Below, one piece after another: positions 1 to 13,801 of a stretch of 64,000 nucleotides of DNA. Under the pieces are notes generated by a model. It saw only the letters and a program-made list of their open reading frames with translations, was not told the DNA's origin and did no database searches. Where the stretch lies: the NCBI GenBank assembly GCA_013399305.1, contig VXAI01000039.1:5708196-5772195 (forward strand), written 5' to 3'. Source of the stretch: Rostratula benghalensis. Lineage: Eukaryota > Chordata > Aves > Charadriiformes > Rostratulidae. A program made the translations under genes and the position numbers. Positions within the stretch are counted from its first letter, which is position 1; each line of letters begins with the position of its first letter.

Positions 1-1511
1 TCCCTTTTGTTATTCAAGGAAATTTGGGGTTTTGGTAAAACATTGGTTAACAACAAAAACATTGAAGCCTTGGTGTTACTGTACTCCTTAAATGAACGCT
101 AAACCACAATATGTCTCCCATTAATTCAAACTCCTAAGATAATTTTGAGAATCTCATTTTATTAAGTATTCTGGTTAATATTATGATTTTACCCTTTTAT
201 GTCTATGAAACCTGCTCTGTTGGAATGCTCTAGCCAACAGAGATGGGTCTCACCACTCTTACCCAGTGAAACGAATTTTTCAATGACTCACGTGTTTTAG
301 TCAGCCAACCTGGAAAATGTGGGTCAAGACCACCTTAAAATGGCAAATATTGTAATAGGCAGGTTTGGGAGTTTTACCTCTAATGGGGTTTGATGTAACA
401 AAACTTTATAAAGGACTAGAGAAAAAAAACCACATGTGCTAAAAACCAAACACGTAAAAAGAGAAGGTAGGTAAGTAGGTAGTTTGGGGCAGGGGAGGCA
501 ACACTTCTCTTCGTATCATGGGAAGACAGATAGAGGATACATCTATGACATGCAAGGAACCATGAGCTCCCTGCTTCCTTAAACACAGATGAACAGTTAG
601 CAGAACAACATGGCTGCACCCTGGTGCAGTGGAGACGAGTACAAACACTGATAGGAAAGAGCAAATTATCATACTGTGGAGAATAAAGATGCCCATGGAT
701 TTTGGTAGCAATGAATTGAACCACAGTTCAATCAGTAACCAAAAGGACTGATGACTGTTGCAGCTACTTAAATAAGCAAGGACTTTTTGTAGCTGAGGGC
801 AGTCTGTCCTTACTAGGATTGAATGAAAAATACATTTGCCCTCCAGTGCTCTCCCCCAGTGCCCACATTAATATAATTAAGCTAACTGCAGATGAAATGT
901 TGACTTAATTGAAAACATGAAAACAACTCTAAAATCCACATTTAGTATGTTTGGTCCAGAATTTTACCCTATTTATATGACTTAGTGACAATGAAGATTC
1001 AAAAGAATGGAAACAAAACACTAAAATATCTCTTAGCTAAAATGAATGAAATCCAAAGTTGCTTTCAATTGTCATTTAAAAAAAAAAAATTATCTAATCA
1101 TACAGATCCACAGAAATACACAAGTAAAGTGCTCTGTTCTTGAATAGCTAAAACAGTTATAGGCATTTTCTCCTTTTTAATTTAACTGCTGTGGAGTTTT
1201 TTTGCCTATCTTTCCCGCTTTGCAGTGACTTGTCTCTTTCTTCTTTACTGCCACAAAGGTCAACTTTCTTCATAAGCCTGATTTCAGAAAGAAATACAGA
1301 AAATTGCACTTTTTCTGTTAGTCATAAAGCTGGCTTGGGTTACTAGTGCAATGTGTTGTATTCAAGATCTTTCTTAGATCCATCAATTGGGGAAATGTCC
1401 AGCACCTGTCAGCTTAGCTGCATTCTTGGGAATAATATGAGAACAACTTTGAAGATATATATCTTTGACCCCAACTTGAATTGCAATTCTGATGTCCACT
1501 GGACTTGCTGC

Positions 1512-1569
1512 TTCACTTGGACATTGAAGTCCAAGTGAATAAAAGAAGGATAGGATCTTGTATCCTTCT
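1512..1569. repeat. Two adjacent perfect inverted repeats
   Basis: The first hairpin has 11-bp perfect arms (1512-1522 TTCACTTGGAC and 1529-1539 GTCCAAGTGAA) around a 6-base loop. The second begins five bases later with 9-bp perfect arms (1544-1552 AGAAGGATA and 1561-1569 TATCCTTCT) around an 8-base loop. An AATAAA hexamer (1538-1543) lies across the junction between them. The function is unknown. The arms are seen directly in the sequence; any RNA role would be inference. Confidence 0.75.
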
Positions 1570-4200
1570 ATAAAAAGAAATTAATAGACTGAGTATATTA
1601 TGAAGCAAACATATAGTTTGAAATCTAATAGAACAAAAAAACTCAACCATTCACTCTCATACCTGATTTAAAAGTTGTATTTTTTGGCTGACAGCTGACT
1701 TCGTCTTTTACATTCTACTATTTATAGAAAATTTAGTGCATCATTCTAGGTCATATTAATTTTTCACTGAAAAACTGCAGCCTTCCTTAAATTTTCTATA
1801 GATATTACTAATAAAATAATGCATTTCTCATGTTGTATGCTCACAATCCTATTCATTAGGCTCAGAACCTTAATTTCCTACTATGTTTTAACTACCTTAT
1901 ACTATTTTAAAGAGCTTCATTGCATATAGTATTATACTTCTCTAGTATATCTACCAGACAAAAGCCTTCCAAATGGATGCTGGAAAGCTGACAGTAAACC
2001 AGAAAACTGACAATGTCCTGATGAGCTTGTAGCTGAAGTAGATTAAAAAATAACATTTTTCAATAATTCATTAACTAAAAACCTGACATTTCTAAGAAGA
2101 ATGAAACAGGGATAATACAAAACAAAGTAAGGAGCAGCCATATATATATATATTACACACTGTTGTAAGTATTTTATATATATATTTGTTTTGGAAAGAC
2201 AAAATGGTAAACATCTTCAGTTTTATTTATACAATAGAAATACAGAAAAAGTCAATGTAAAATTAAATGGAACTAGGTTTTGACCATCTTTGGTGCCAAG
2301 AAACACTAAGAGGGGCCTCTGAACATAAAAAAAAACCAACCAAAAAAAACCCCCCAAAACCCAAAACCCCAATAATTACATTCAACAAGAAATTAAAGCT
2401 CAGATGGCTTAGGTACAGCCATCACCAGAAGCTCTGTATCACATCTTGTACAAACTGTGCGTATAGGCAAGAGCATCCCACCTCTCTTCTCATATAAAGT
2501 ATTGGTTCTGAACTACAGCCTCAAAACTAATCACCCCAACTCCCTGAGACATGTTTTTCATACCACTCTGACACTGTTACCAGTTTCTGGGTCAACCACA
2601 TAGACTCTGAGATTGTCTAGGACAACTTTGTGAAGTGCAATGCAATGATAAGGAGACGGGAGATGCTGCTGAACATCGCATTCCTACTGCCCAGCTACAA
2701 ATGCTAATCAGATAATTGGTGGCAAATGTCCAAGCCCTACAGCTATACACAGGTCCTTTATTGATGAATCAGTTACTATCGGCATGAATTCATCCTCAGT
2801 GCTGACTCAGGTAAGTGTCCTTACACAATTAGAATTGAAAACTCCCCTTGTCTCTGTTTGTATTTTAAAGATCTGGGAATGGCTACCTTTTGGCAATTTC
2901 AAGTATTTCTTGTTATCTGGATGAGATTTCCTGCAAACAATCACCGATTAATCAAAAAAGAAAAAGAGGTTTTTGAAAGTTATTTTTCCGAAGACTATTT
3001 CTACAGAAAAAAAGATTTTCATCTTGTTCAGCAACATGTAACGTAATCTGCACACTATTACATTTATAGTCTTCCACAGTTCTTACACGACTAAGCAGAG
3101 AAAAGAGCCTCAATAGAGGCTATTCAGATGAATGAAATCTTCTTTTTTGTCTTTAATTAATTTCATTAATTAGTTTCATCTAATTCACATGATTCATTAA
3201 CTAGTTTCATATAATCACTCTCATATTCTTGAAATCTCTCTTTCTGGCCCATGGTGGAAAAGCAAGGTTACCCTGCCTACAGATGGAAGGCAAAACTCAC
3301 CTTTCTCATCTTCAGCGTTTTAAGCTTACAGTTGCATAAACGAGGCAATCTGTATGCACGCTGAAGAGAGGAGATAACAACTTCTATCCTCCAGAGCAAG
3401 ACACCACCCAGCTTGTCTCAAACCACAGTTCATGGCAAACCCAAGTCAATCCCTCTGTCTTTGCCTTCACCAAAAACAAAGCCTGGGACTGAGAGACTCC
3501 TGTGGCAATATGAAGTTCCAGCAGGAAGAAGAGTGCCAATGAAGGGTAAAGGCAGTAAATGCAAGGTACCGTACTAAAGAATCAGGTTCACTGTTCCTCT
3601 TATTGTCACGGGGCAAGAGATGAGGGGAAAGGGGATAATGCTGAGGAAGGAGAAGGGATGTCCTTTGTAGCACTACATAGAACTCATGTTCCCTGATTTC
3701 TCACTTAATAAAGGATTACCAACCCTCAATGTCGACACTAGAGCCAGTGGCTGCAGTTTCCAGGTTGAATGATTGGAAACAAAAGGAGAGCCATTGTTGC
3801 TCTCTCCCAGTAGTTGCCTGCGTTTGGCAGGCTTCTGTGCTTAAAGCCAGCTAAGCCTGACTGACAAACTACACTCCAATTTTAAAGGTGTTGCTAGGCA
3901 TAAGAGTACGGCCTCCAAGTTACCTACAGTTCTGAGCGCACAATAGGACAGCATACAACATACAGTGGAAAAACAGAGAGTAGAACCATTACAATAATCC
4001 AAAAACTAGCCCTTCTTTCCAAAGTTACTTGACTTCTTTGAGCATCACTCATGAAAAATAGCTTGGACTCAGGTCTAAATTTTGCCCCATTTTTGGCTAC
4101 ACCAAAAGCCCAAAGGAGACACAAACCTATAAAGGTGATATTTAAAAACTACTCTAGAAGAACCATTTTGTTCAAAGGTAGGCAAGCCAGCCCTTTTCCA

Positions 4201-4202
<2 letters not shown>

Positions 4203-4228
<26 letters not shown>
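4203..4228 (+). repeat. Poly-T homopolymer, 26 nt
   Basis: This is an uninterrupted run of 26 T residues. I see no flanking retrotransposon body on either side that would make it the tail of a recognisable insertion, so it is recorded only as a simple repeat. Its length is liable to assembly error. Confidence 0.9.
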
Positions 4229-4231
<3 letters not shown>

Positions 4232-6679
4232 CACACCATCATGGGATATCAGAAACATGCCAGGAAGGATAGATGTAGCTATAACTAGCTATAACACTGT
4301 TTGCTTTCCAGCAATCTCTTTCTAGAATAACATTCCCATAAGGCTGTCATCACTCACTTGAATGTATACTGTAGGGACAAAGGATTCCACCAGAAGCCCT
4401 GACAAAAAAGCTTAAAACTGTGCTGTGAAGTGAGAGGTGGGAGTAGTTACCTGCAGCTCAGTGAGTGAAGTCACAGGGCTCTCCTGTTTGGTTTGACTTC
4501 CACCTTGGATAATTATTTCACAGGCTACTATATGTCCCCTGTAACACACCCATTCAAATCCATTTACCTAATTGAAGAAATTTGGTTTGCTCCATGACAG
4601 CTTACGCTGGTCTTAGGTCATGATACACTGAGGTGATAGGCAGTGGAAGATAAGGTTAATATCTGGCCAGATCAGCTCCCTAGGCCAGCCCAACATCCAC
4701 TGGTATGAATATCATCAGCCAATAGAAGGAAAGGAAAGAGTGATCAGGATGGGAGGAGTAGCAGTGGCCCCTACACAGATTAATTACTACTCTATAATAC
4801 ATTTTGTTTTATAGTATAGTACTTTCTATAATCATAGAAATATTTTTTTTTAATTTCATGAAAGCTTTGCTAATATTTTCTAATGTTACTCAGTATACAC
4901 TGCTTGATATTTCTTAGCATTTTAATAAGCTTATATTTATTTTTAGGCATGGACAAACTAAACTATGTCTAAGCTGGTCTTTATGTAAAACAGTAAAGTA
5001 ATTATACTATTTGCATGGTTTGTGCATTACATACTTTCTCAATATCTTCACACAACAAAGGAAAAGCATCTTCACTTCAACTAGACAAAGAATGTTTTTA
5101 AATCATTCTACCAATTCCATTTAGCGACTGTCTTCAAAATGTTATAATAACATAGTTGAATACTTTTACCTTTCATTCTCCTGATGAATATCAGAGTCCA
5201 GTAAGGACTTACCTATCTAGCTTCAATGTGAAAATATGTAGCTTATTCTCTGATTTGTGGCTTTACTTGCCCTATTATGTCAAAGGGAGCACAATAAACT
5301 TTAAATCAACATACTTAAAATTATAATTGAAATACTGTTGAAGGAAGCTGAGTACATGGGTATCTGTCTTTTATTGTTGTGACTATAAACTTGACCCCTT
5401 GCACCAAGGCGGAAGACTTTTCTGCTGTTGGGACTCTCTGAATTATCAACATGGAAGTAATAGATTTTTATCCTGTTCATCCTGAAGATGAAATCTGCAA
5501 AGATTTGTTTTCACTATGTGACATTAACCTAGCCTGACATCGTAAACATCCATTCTAAAGCAGCATTATAGTTTCGGAGTTTTGTTGTTTAATTTCATTA
5601 TATAACAGAAGGAAAAAAAAAAAAAAAAAAGGTTAGATTGACATTGTGGCTCATAAGAGCCCTTGGTAGCTTCCAGAAATTTAGTTCTTCTATGTGTTCT
5701 TTAGTAAAACAGATTTTTACCATTAATATTCTTCTGTTGTTAGAGTTGCCCACTAACTCTAATTTCATAATATTTCCTGCAGATGGCCAGAAATAACATG
5801 CATGCAAGGATAAAGAGGAGGAAGCAAATTTCAAAACAATGCCATAATCTTCATTACAAAAGTGTTCTTTTTGTAATTAAGTGTGAAGCTGCACATATGG
5901 TGTCTGATTTATCCTCATATTTTCCCTGATGCAAACCTGCTATGATAATACTAATGTAAAAATGTAAGCATACCAGTTTTCACCCAGTCTAGGAACACAG
6001 AAAGGCTTATTTTATTTTATTTTCTTGTTTGACAAGTAAGTCCACATTTTTTTTCCACTCGAAACTGGGAGAAGGAAAAGTAGCCACCATGTCACGAGTT
6101 CAGCTATTGTGGACTTCATTTCCTTTGTGTCTTTAAAGGACGTAGCTACCTAATTATTTCACTCCATTTCAGTAGGTAATAAGTTATGTTCTTCTCATTT
6201 AGGGTAATTTCATTAATGTTTTTACTTTTAGCAGATGCTATTAACAAACTTATGAACAAACTTCATATGAATATATTTGCCTAGACATATCATTTTCTGT
6301 TGAGAAGCTTCAACTCTGAAGTTTGTTTACAGAAAGGAGTTTGACTGTCTTCTCTAGCACTTTTTACATTTCTTTGTGCCTCATTTTAAGTTATTTAAAC
6401 AAGTATTTTAACTTGTGAAGTCTTACAGTCTAAATTTTGTATTCCATGAAAGGTTACAAGAAGAACATGCTAAAAATTGTTATAAATAATTAAATACACC
6501 ATCTTTAATGCAGAAAAATCCCACCTGATTTATTTTATTCAGACAGAGGTCATTTGTGAAATAAATGACTATCAAAAGGAGGGGAAAAAAGATGTAAAAG
6601 ATAACACAGGAAAAGTGAAGTGTGTAATTACTGCTGGACATAAGCACCAGAAATAGAAGAAAGTCGGTTATGCATTACA

Positions 6680-6695
6680 NCCCCCCCCCCCCCCC
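6680..6695 (+). repeat. Poly-C run with an ambiguous base
   Basis: Fifteen C residues (6681-6695) directly follow a single N at 6680. This is the only isolated ambiguity in the window. It probably reflects difficulty in calling the length or first base of the homopolymer. Confidence 0.9.
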
Positions 6696-9600
6696 AAATA
6701 ATTCTGATACAATTATTACAGGATTGTGATAGAACTGATCCTTCAGACACTAGTCAAAAGCAATGACAACTTCATGATTATTGGCTTACAAACCTAGTCT
6801 ATATGCAGAACAATGTGCTGAGAAGCTTCTTGTACTTAAATATTCACTGACAAGAGTTACAGTAATAATTCTTTTCAGCAAATGGTATTCTTGCCCCTCC
6901 CTAATTACCCATGCCTTGTAGATCAGCAGATCCTACCAAAGGTTATGTGGGAAATCCAGTTCTGTTATTCAATCAAATTTTCAGTATAGTTTTTTTAATT
7001 TTTTATGTACATGCCACATATATTTTTACAAAGACAAGCATGGAAAACATGTAAAAGTTTATTTATGCATGGAAGAAATTACTGAGAGCCTAAAGCAGTA
7101 GATGAATGTGCCTATCACACTAGAAAGATATAAATGACATGAGTATATATATAAATATTAGATTTTTGTTCCATAGAGGACAACAATTTTAACATCTGAT
7201 GCCTGAAGCACTCTACTAATGCTTCAAATGATAGCCCAAGATGCAGGTAACCTCCTTCCCACCCCATTGACTGCAACACAAACATACCAGTATAGACTGT
7301 TCAAATATTTTTGTGACAATAATTCCCTAAGCATAACAGAAGAGTTTATTATTAAACAGTAGACTAAAATGTAGTTATAGCTAAGCAACACAGCTTAAAT
7401 TCACTTGCAAAACTGTTTCCAGTTGAAAGAATAGTTAGCCCAATACAAAAGTTAAATCTCAGGAGCAAAGCTAATTATATTTTTTCTCTTAGTGTTCCAA
7501 AGAAAGAACTAAATCAGGCCGTGCATCGATGTATAGAATATTTTTACAGAATATTCTTGTTTATCAAAAACAGCCTGGAGAAAAAAAAATCATAAAATCG
7601 AAAACTGAAATATAATTTTCATGTTAAAATACTACCATGATATTAATTATTATCAGGTTTCTGATTTACATAAGAATATAAATGTAACATAAATGAAAGA
7701 TAAAAACATAGTATATATGTTAGAGGACCAACAAATTTAATATTAATATTTTAGCTCTCCACTGCACTAGCTGAGATTCTTTCTTAGACATAGGAAATAA
7801 ATGCAAAATATGATCAGTCTTCAAACTATCATAACCTGGTATTATGTGTTTTGTAGTTTATTTTAAATAAAAATTATCCCTGTCAAAAGACTTGATAATA
7901 TGGAAGCACAGCAATGTGATGTACAGTATTTCCTTTTGAAAATCTGCACTCAAGATTCAAAACATCGATTTCTCACTTAAGGTGAGGTTATGGCTAACCT
8001 TGGCTGCCACAAAGAGAGGGAGGACCTATGTAACATAATTCAATTTTCAAGTACAAGCCAAAAATACTCTCAAGCAAGACCCTCTCTCCCTTCTCGCTGG
8101 GCTTTCCACTGCTAAAACAGATAATGAATTGAACTCAGTTTTTTCAATGTTTCCATTTGAAATAAAGAAGAAAAGAAAGGTTCTCTGTTAAGATGTTTAA
8201 TTATTATAACGGGTTTTGCACTCATATGAATACTGTAGAGCTAACTGAGCAAATATTAGGAAACGATATTCTGACCATTCTCTGAGCCTTCAGCTCTTAG
8301 ACCTGAGGAATACCTGGATAACTGAGAAAATCTGCCTTTACCAAACATATTTGGTATCAGATTACATTCTACAAATTCAATTATCTCAAATCTTTCATAA
8401 AAAGTGAATGCTAACCAAGATGTTGTACAAACTTTCTCTCTCATGAAGGCTTCTGCTTTGTGTTGCCTTAAGTCTCAAACCAGAACCTTAGAAGGGAAAA
8501 TTAGACACTGCTAGAAATGGTGATGAAGAACTGTCAAAAATCTCCCAAAAGCATGCAAAAATAATTCTCCTTCTCCTGAAAGCAAAATGCAAATACAAAG
8601 CATTTTCAAAAATAAACATAGTGCATCTCTTCATGTACTTGAGCACAAGAGGTTATTTTCTGATGTGTTAATAGAAAATTGGACTGTTGCAACTCTAAGA
8701 GATAGTTTTTTGTGAGATGGCCATTTGTTCATGTGCATTTAGCTTTCCACTACACCAGAGTTTGTTCTCAGAAAATAGATAGTAGCCCTTTCTGTTTATA
8801 TACTAAACATGTTGGAATCTTGCATAAAAAAGTAAATCAGTGCCAAGGGTAATTTCTTAAAAGAAATCTTAGATTTTAGTAACTTTTGACATGGAGAAAA
8901 CAATCTTAAAATTTATATGTAGTAGTATTTGGTACAGTCTCATCTAAAGATCATGCAGCAAACAAATACATCCTAGGAACAACAGGAATTTTTTATGCTG
9001 GCCTTGACTAAAGGCTATATTACTATGCTTTCCTGGAATACCAGAAATCTTTTTGCAGCAAATTATGGAATATATAATTTGCAGGAGAATTTCCTTCCTA
9101 ATCTCTTTTACTTCTCTTCAATTATTTATATGTATTTTGTCTTTATATGTAGATGTATCCTCAAATTTTTTTTAAATGCTTGTCACCAACATCTGGAGTT
9201 AAATCATGTCTAGAGTGGTGTGTCTTGTTTTAAGACCCCCAGTGCAAGGAAGCTATACATAATAAAGATAAATTTGGATGAGTTTAGCAAAAAGACAATG
9301 GGCACACATTGAAATGTGGAGGTTTAGACTTGATATGAAGAGTAATTTTTTCGCAATTATTTTGACCACTTTCCTGCAGCTTATTTAATTTTTTTTCCTA
9401 AGGACACCTTATTGGATATCATGGCATTTTTATGCATCCAATACATTTGTTGCTCCTGTTTCTTGTTTTCAGTGTAAGGGCATGACTGTCACCAAATACA
9501 GTTCTCATGCTAAAGGATTATTTGTATAATTGCAATATTATTGGTCATATATTCAGTCTGTAACAGAAACAAAATTTTATTTTTTTTATGTTTTATTTCT

Positions 9601-9748
9601 ATTATGTTTTATTTTCTATTTATGACTACTCTTGTCATATGAATTGAGATTTCCATTGATGTGCCACAATGACAGGAAAGTGAGGTTTTTTTATTTCTTT
9701 CATAGTAATTATGGTTGACAAATTTAACAAACCCCGCAAGTAACATAT

Positions 9749-10177
9749 GGCCAAAATGATGATCAGAAGGCTGAAGCACATCTCCTATAAGTATAGGCTG
9801 AGAAAGTTGGGGTTGTTCAGCCTGAAGAAGAGAAGGCTCCAGGGAGACCTTGTAATGGCTTTCCAGTACATGAAGGGGGCCTACAAAAGAGATGGGGAGG
9901 AACTCTTTATCAGGAAGTGTAGTAATAGGAACGAGGCAAGGTAATGGTTTTAAACTTAAAGAGGGGAGATTTAGATTAGATACTAGAAAGAAACTCTTTC
10001 CTGTGAGGGTGGTGAGACACTGGAACAGGGTGCCCAGGAAATTGTGGATGCCCCTTCCCTGCAAGTGATCAAGGCAAGGCTGGATGGAGCTTTGAGCAAC
10101 CTGGTCAAGTGAAAGGTGTCCTTGCCTGTGGCAGGGCGTTGGAACAAGATGAACTTTAAAGTTCCATTCTATGATTG
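9749..10177 (+). mobile_element. CR1 LINE, 3' fragment
   Basis: This is a 5'-truncated CR1 non-LTR retrotransposon of about 430 bp. The plus strand encodes remnants of the conserved C-terminal end of CR1 ORF2, recognisable as LRKLGLFSLKKRRLQGDL near 9800-9850. Further on come the usual nucleotide blocks for the RHWNR-like region (about 10010-10030) and a GCCCAGG block. The copy ends with ATTCTATGATTG, the family's characteristic 3' end. The frame is broken by stops and shifts, so no protein is expected. Extreme 5' truncation is the normal outcome of CR1 target-primed insertion. Confidence 0.9.
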
Positions 10178-13100
10178 TTTATAATATTGTTTATAATATT
10201 ATCAGTTATAGTGGTGTTTTAAAGTTTATGAAAGAAAAATATTAAAAAATCATACTTGACATTTTCACTTTGAAGCATGTCATAATCTGCAAGCTATTTG
10301 AAAAAGTTCATCATGAACGAAGAAAATGTTCTATCTGGTTTTGTTTCATCACTCATTGATTTGTTTAAATGTGATTAAAAGTAAAGACTTACATATTATT
10401 TAGGAAGACAAGGTTCTGTTATAATAATGACAATAAGTACAGTTCAGAGTTACCGTGCAGAAAGCATCTAAAATATTTGGTTTCCTAATGGAAGAAAAAG
10501 TATGCAAAGTACTAATATAGAAGTTCCTATCATTAAAAGATCATTTATACTAAGGAATAACATTTTATCTGACTAATGTTATGAGCTGTTTTAAGATTAT
10601 TTTATTTCCTTTTGTAGGTATTAAGAACCTCTTTGCGAACAAACTAAAAATTACTTCAGAAAGTTTTTAATATGCTGATTTAAAAATGATAGTGGCATTT
10701 AACACAAGAACGCCTATTCAGTGGTAAAAATATTTCAGAATTACAATAACCCTTACTTAAAAGAAAATGACAAAAAAGTTCACTCTGTCAGGAAAAGAAA
10801 GAAGTATTTTAAATATCCTTCATCTTCCAACTAACAATTTCAAGTACTTTATTATACAATAAAGTCTTTCTGAAGCCTGCGCTGAAAAACACTGCTGGAC
10901 ACCAATCTCAATTAATTCAAATGCAAATAAACTGTGAACTTCAACCTACTTCAAGCAATCAGTGCATGCATTGCCAACTCTACACTCATTTAACTCTTTG
11001 GAACATCTTATTTTCTTAAGATTTGCACAACTCAGCAGTGCAGGCAAATAATTCGCCACTAATTTCACTTCTTGTACGGTAAAAAGAATGATTAAGTGAA
11101 TAGACTTGCTATAATCAATTCTAGGGTAGTAAGGGTAAATATGTGCATAAGCATTGCTATCACATAAGCTCAAAATAGATAACAAATACATATTTTCGAG
11201 TTGTTCCCATACCCACTTGGTAAGGAATTGTGTCTGGCTACACCACAACAGTTTGACTGTTTTGAACTTATTTCATTATATCTCTTGGCCAATATAGTCA
11301 GCGAATGCAACCAGAAAAATGGGAGATAGTGGCAAATGGGGAGCATTTTCACAGTTCTGCCACACTAAATGTGCAGAAATGTCTTTATGTGCACTGGCCT
11401 ATCCTAATGAAGACATATTTGTTAATGAATGTAAGAGCTGGAAAGGAAGACAACCTACCTACAAGTAGACAAGACTTTGTAACTGGACCCAAAACCTAAA
11501 GAAAGAATTTGTAAAATAGCACAAAAGCAGGTTAGCATGTGGGTTTAATTTCTGTTGACCATATTCCTTGGACATTATGGGTCATTGATATTGGGGGTGT
11601 TAGAGGGAATTTCATACAGCACTGTTTTCAAAAGTGCTGGTCAACCACAAATCTTATTCAAACAATAGCATTCTCAATATCTCTTTACCTCAGAGACAAA
11701 GTTTCATGTTACTGTTCTAATAATATAAAAATGTTCTTTGTCTTTTCTGACTACCAAGAGGCAAGGAAAAAGCGCACTGTATTAAATATGTATAATATCT
11801 TATGCCAACAAGTTCCCAGCCTTTTCATTTGTTGACAGCTATTCCCTATGCTTCAGGAAAAGAAAAAAAAAGTAGTAACTATAAACCAGGATTAAACAGA
11901 TTTGCAAATAAACTTTCTAATTTATTTACTTTGCTTTAAAATTACATAGCATAATAGGCCAAGCTACACTGAATAATTAACAATTATTTTCCTGCGTTTG
12001 CTTAGAAAAACTGAAGAACAAAGTTGACAGTGGCATTTAATTCATTACTCCCCCTTGAACCTGTGATTCACTCCTGTGATATTTAATGCCCTGATTTATC
12101 CCATATTTGCCAGTTCAGAGAAAAATATTCAGAACTGGCTACCTAAGTTTCATTTGACCTCTTACCTTTTAAATTTCAAAGCCAAGTTCAGAACGATTAA
12201 TAGGCTGAACCCTTTCTATTGGGGCTCCACCTTTATATTTAGGTTTCAAATGAATAAAACCAAGTAGAGCTTTGCTTTCATTACTGTTTTATAGTCTCTA
12301 GAAGAGTGACACAAAATTGACATTTTCTAAAATTTTATATGGAACAGCAGTTTAAAACTGCATGCATCTATCCCCCACCCTAAAAAAAAAGAATTTCCTA
12401 TTTATTAAAGATATACTTTATGTGATTGTAACAGTTCTTTTTCTCTAGGACGGAATACCTTTACTTTTTTAAACAAATACAGAAGATTATTGGATAAACA
12501 CAAAAAAATATCAGAATGACAAAATGTCATCATTAGATAGATCTAGAACAACCCTAGAATTGCTCAGCCATAGCATTTGGGTTTTTAACTGAGTACCATT
12601 TACTTTCAAAGGCTATAGCCCAGCAAATAACCAAGTGATTCAGTGTCAAATGTAAGCTTAGGACATGTGACAGGTTGTATGTGTGCTGATACCATCAATA
12701 ACTCTAAGTGTGTGCCCTCACATGTGCATTTTTACATGTCGGTCAGTGTAGGCAGGGTCTATAAAGCTTCCCACTTCAAAAAGGAATTTCCCTGAATACT
12801 AGTTTTATGACAAAACTTCTCCCCACGTTTGCATTACTTCTGCAAACTGTTTGCCAAGTCACTAGCATCCAGATTTCTTCAACTTTTGCATGATGTTATT
12901 CAAGGTTTTGGAACTGCACACTGTTCAAAATCACGTCCCTAAAAGTACAAAAATATGCTTAAAGAAGGATTACTGCTGATGACAGACTTTTTCTAACTAC
13001 AACAGATGACCACACTTGATATATATGTATACTTAGAACACCATTTTGTTGAATAATAGAAGTGCCATTTTACTTCCTTGAGAGTCTACATATCATTTCA

Positions 13101-13776
13101 AATCTCCATTTTTCTAATGTGATTTATGAAATAAAGCATAAATGCAATACAAATGAAGGCATTACATACAAAATACAATCAGATATAAGATTTAAATTTA
13201 TAAATCTTAGAATTAATGTCTTAGCAGACATTAATGTTTTTGCATCACAGTTTATCATTTGATTGATGCAGATAAAATGACTGATCTCAGCAAATCAAAG
13301 ACATTTACTCATGTAATAATGGATGTAGTCCCTTTGCAGTTATCAGGACTATGCATATGAATAAAGACTACTCAAGTGAATGTGGACTGGCAGATTCAGG
13401 CCCTGTTATTTACAGATAAGCATCAAAAGTAGGGCCATATACTTAGTGCACTAAGGTTGTTATGTTGGGTTTTTTCCCCTCAGTTAATGCATTGTTTGCA
13501 CTAAATACTTCAAAGTTAACTCTTCCAAAATATTTTTGTAATGTCTACTTTCAAAAACAAGACTCCTGAATCTTCATACCTTTAAAATGTATAAATATTT
13601 AAAGTGATATCAAAACATTTCAAAGCAAGTTAATATTCATGTCAATAATATATAATAGGAGCTCTCCCAGCTGATGAGTAGAGTATTAATGAAGGTTTGC
13701 AACCAACACAAGTGCTGTGCAATAAATGTTCTTTACCCACTGTTTAAGAGAGAAAGGCAACAGCTGCTTTACAACT

Positions 13777-13801
13777 GGGGAAGGGGGTAGGGGGGGCAGG
13801 G
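13777..13801 (+). other. Predicted G-quadruplex motif
   Basis: Four G-runs of 4, 5, 7 and 3 residues lie at 13777-13780, 13783-13787, 13790-13796 and 13799-13801. They are separated by two-base loops (AA, TA, CA). This satisfies the standard G3+N1-7 rule with very short loops, which usually means high stability. It lies about 1.5 kb from the CpG island at 15.34 kb. Folding and any regulatory role are inferred, not shown. Confidence 0.8.

Larger units (their letters stand above)
1..9748. other. Non-coding AT-rich unique sequence
   Basis: No recognisable gene or interspersed repeat is visible. The stretch is AT-rich with very few CpG dinucleotides. It holds homopolymers (T-run 4203-4228, A-run 5613-5630, C-run 6681-6695 next to an ambiguous base), a short TA repeat at 2140-2153, a pair of adjacent hairpins near 1.5 kb, and exon-like or small-ORF candidates near 2.7 and 5.8 kb that are described as findings. 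Open frames in all six frames are short and show no recognisable protein family. Ancient repeats too diverged to recognise by eye may be present. Confidence 0.7.

Noticed and set aside
6081..6135. Perfect Kozak-like GCCACCATG with a 15-codon frame
   Set aside because: The frame ends after 15 codons and there is no donor, acceptor or family to support it. A good initiation context alone occurs often by chance.
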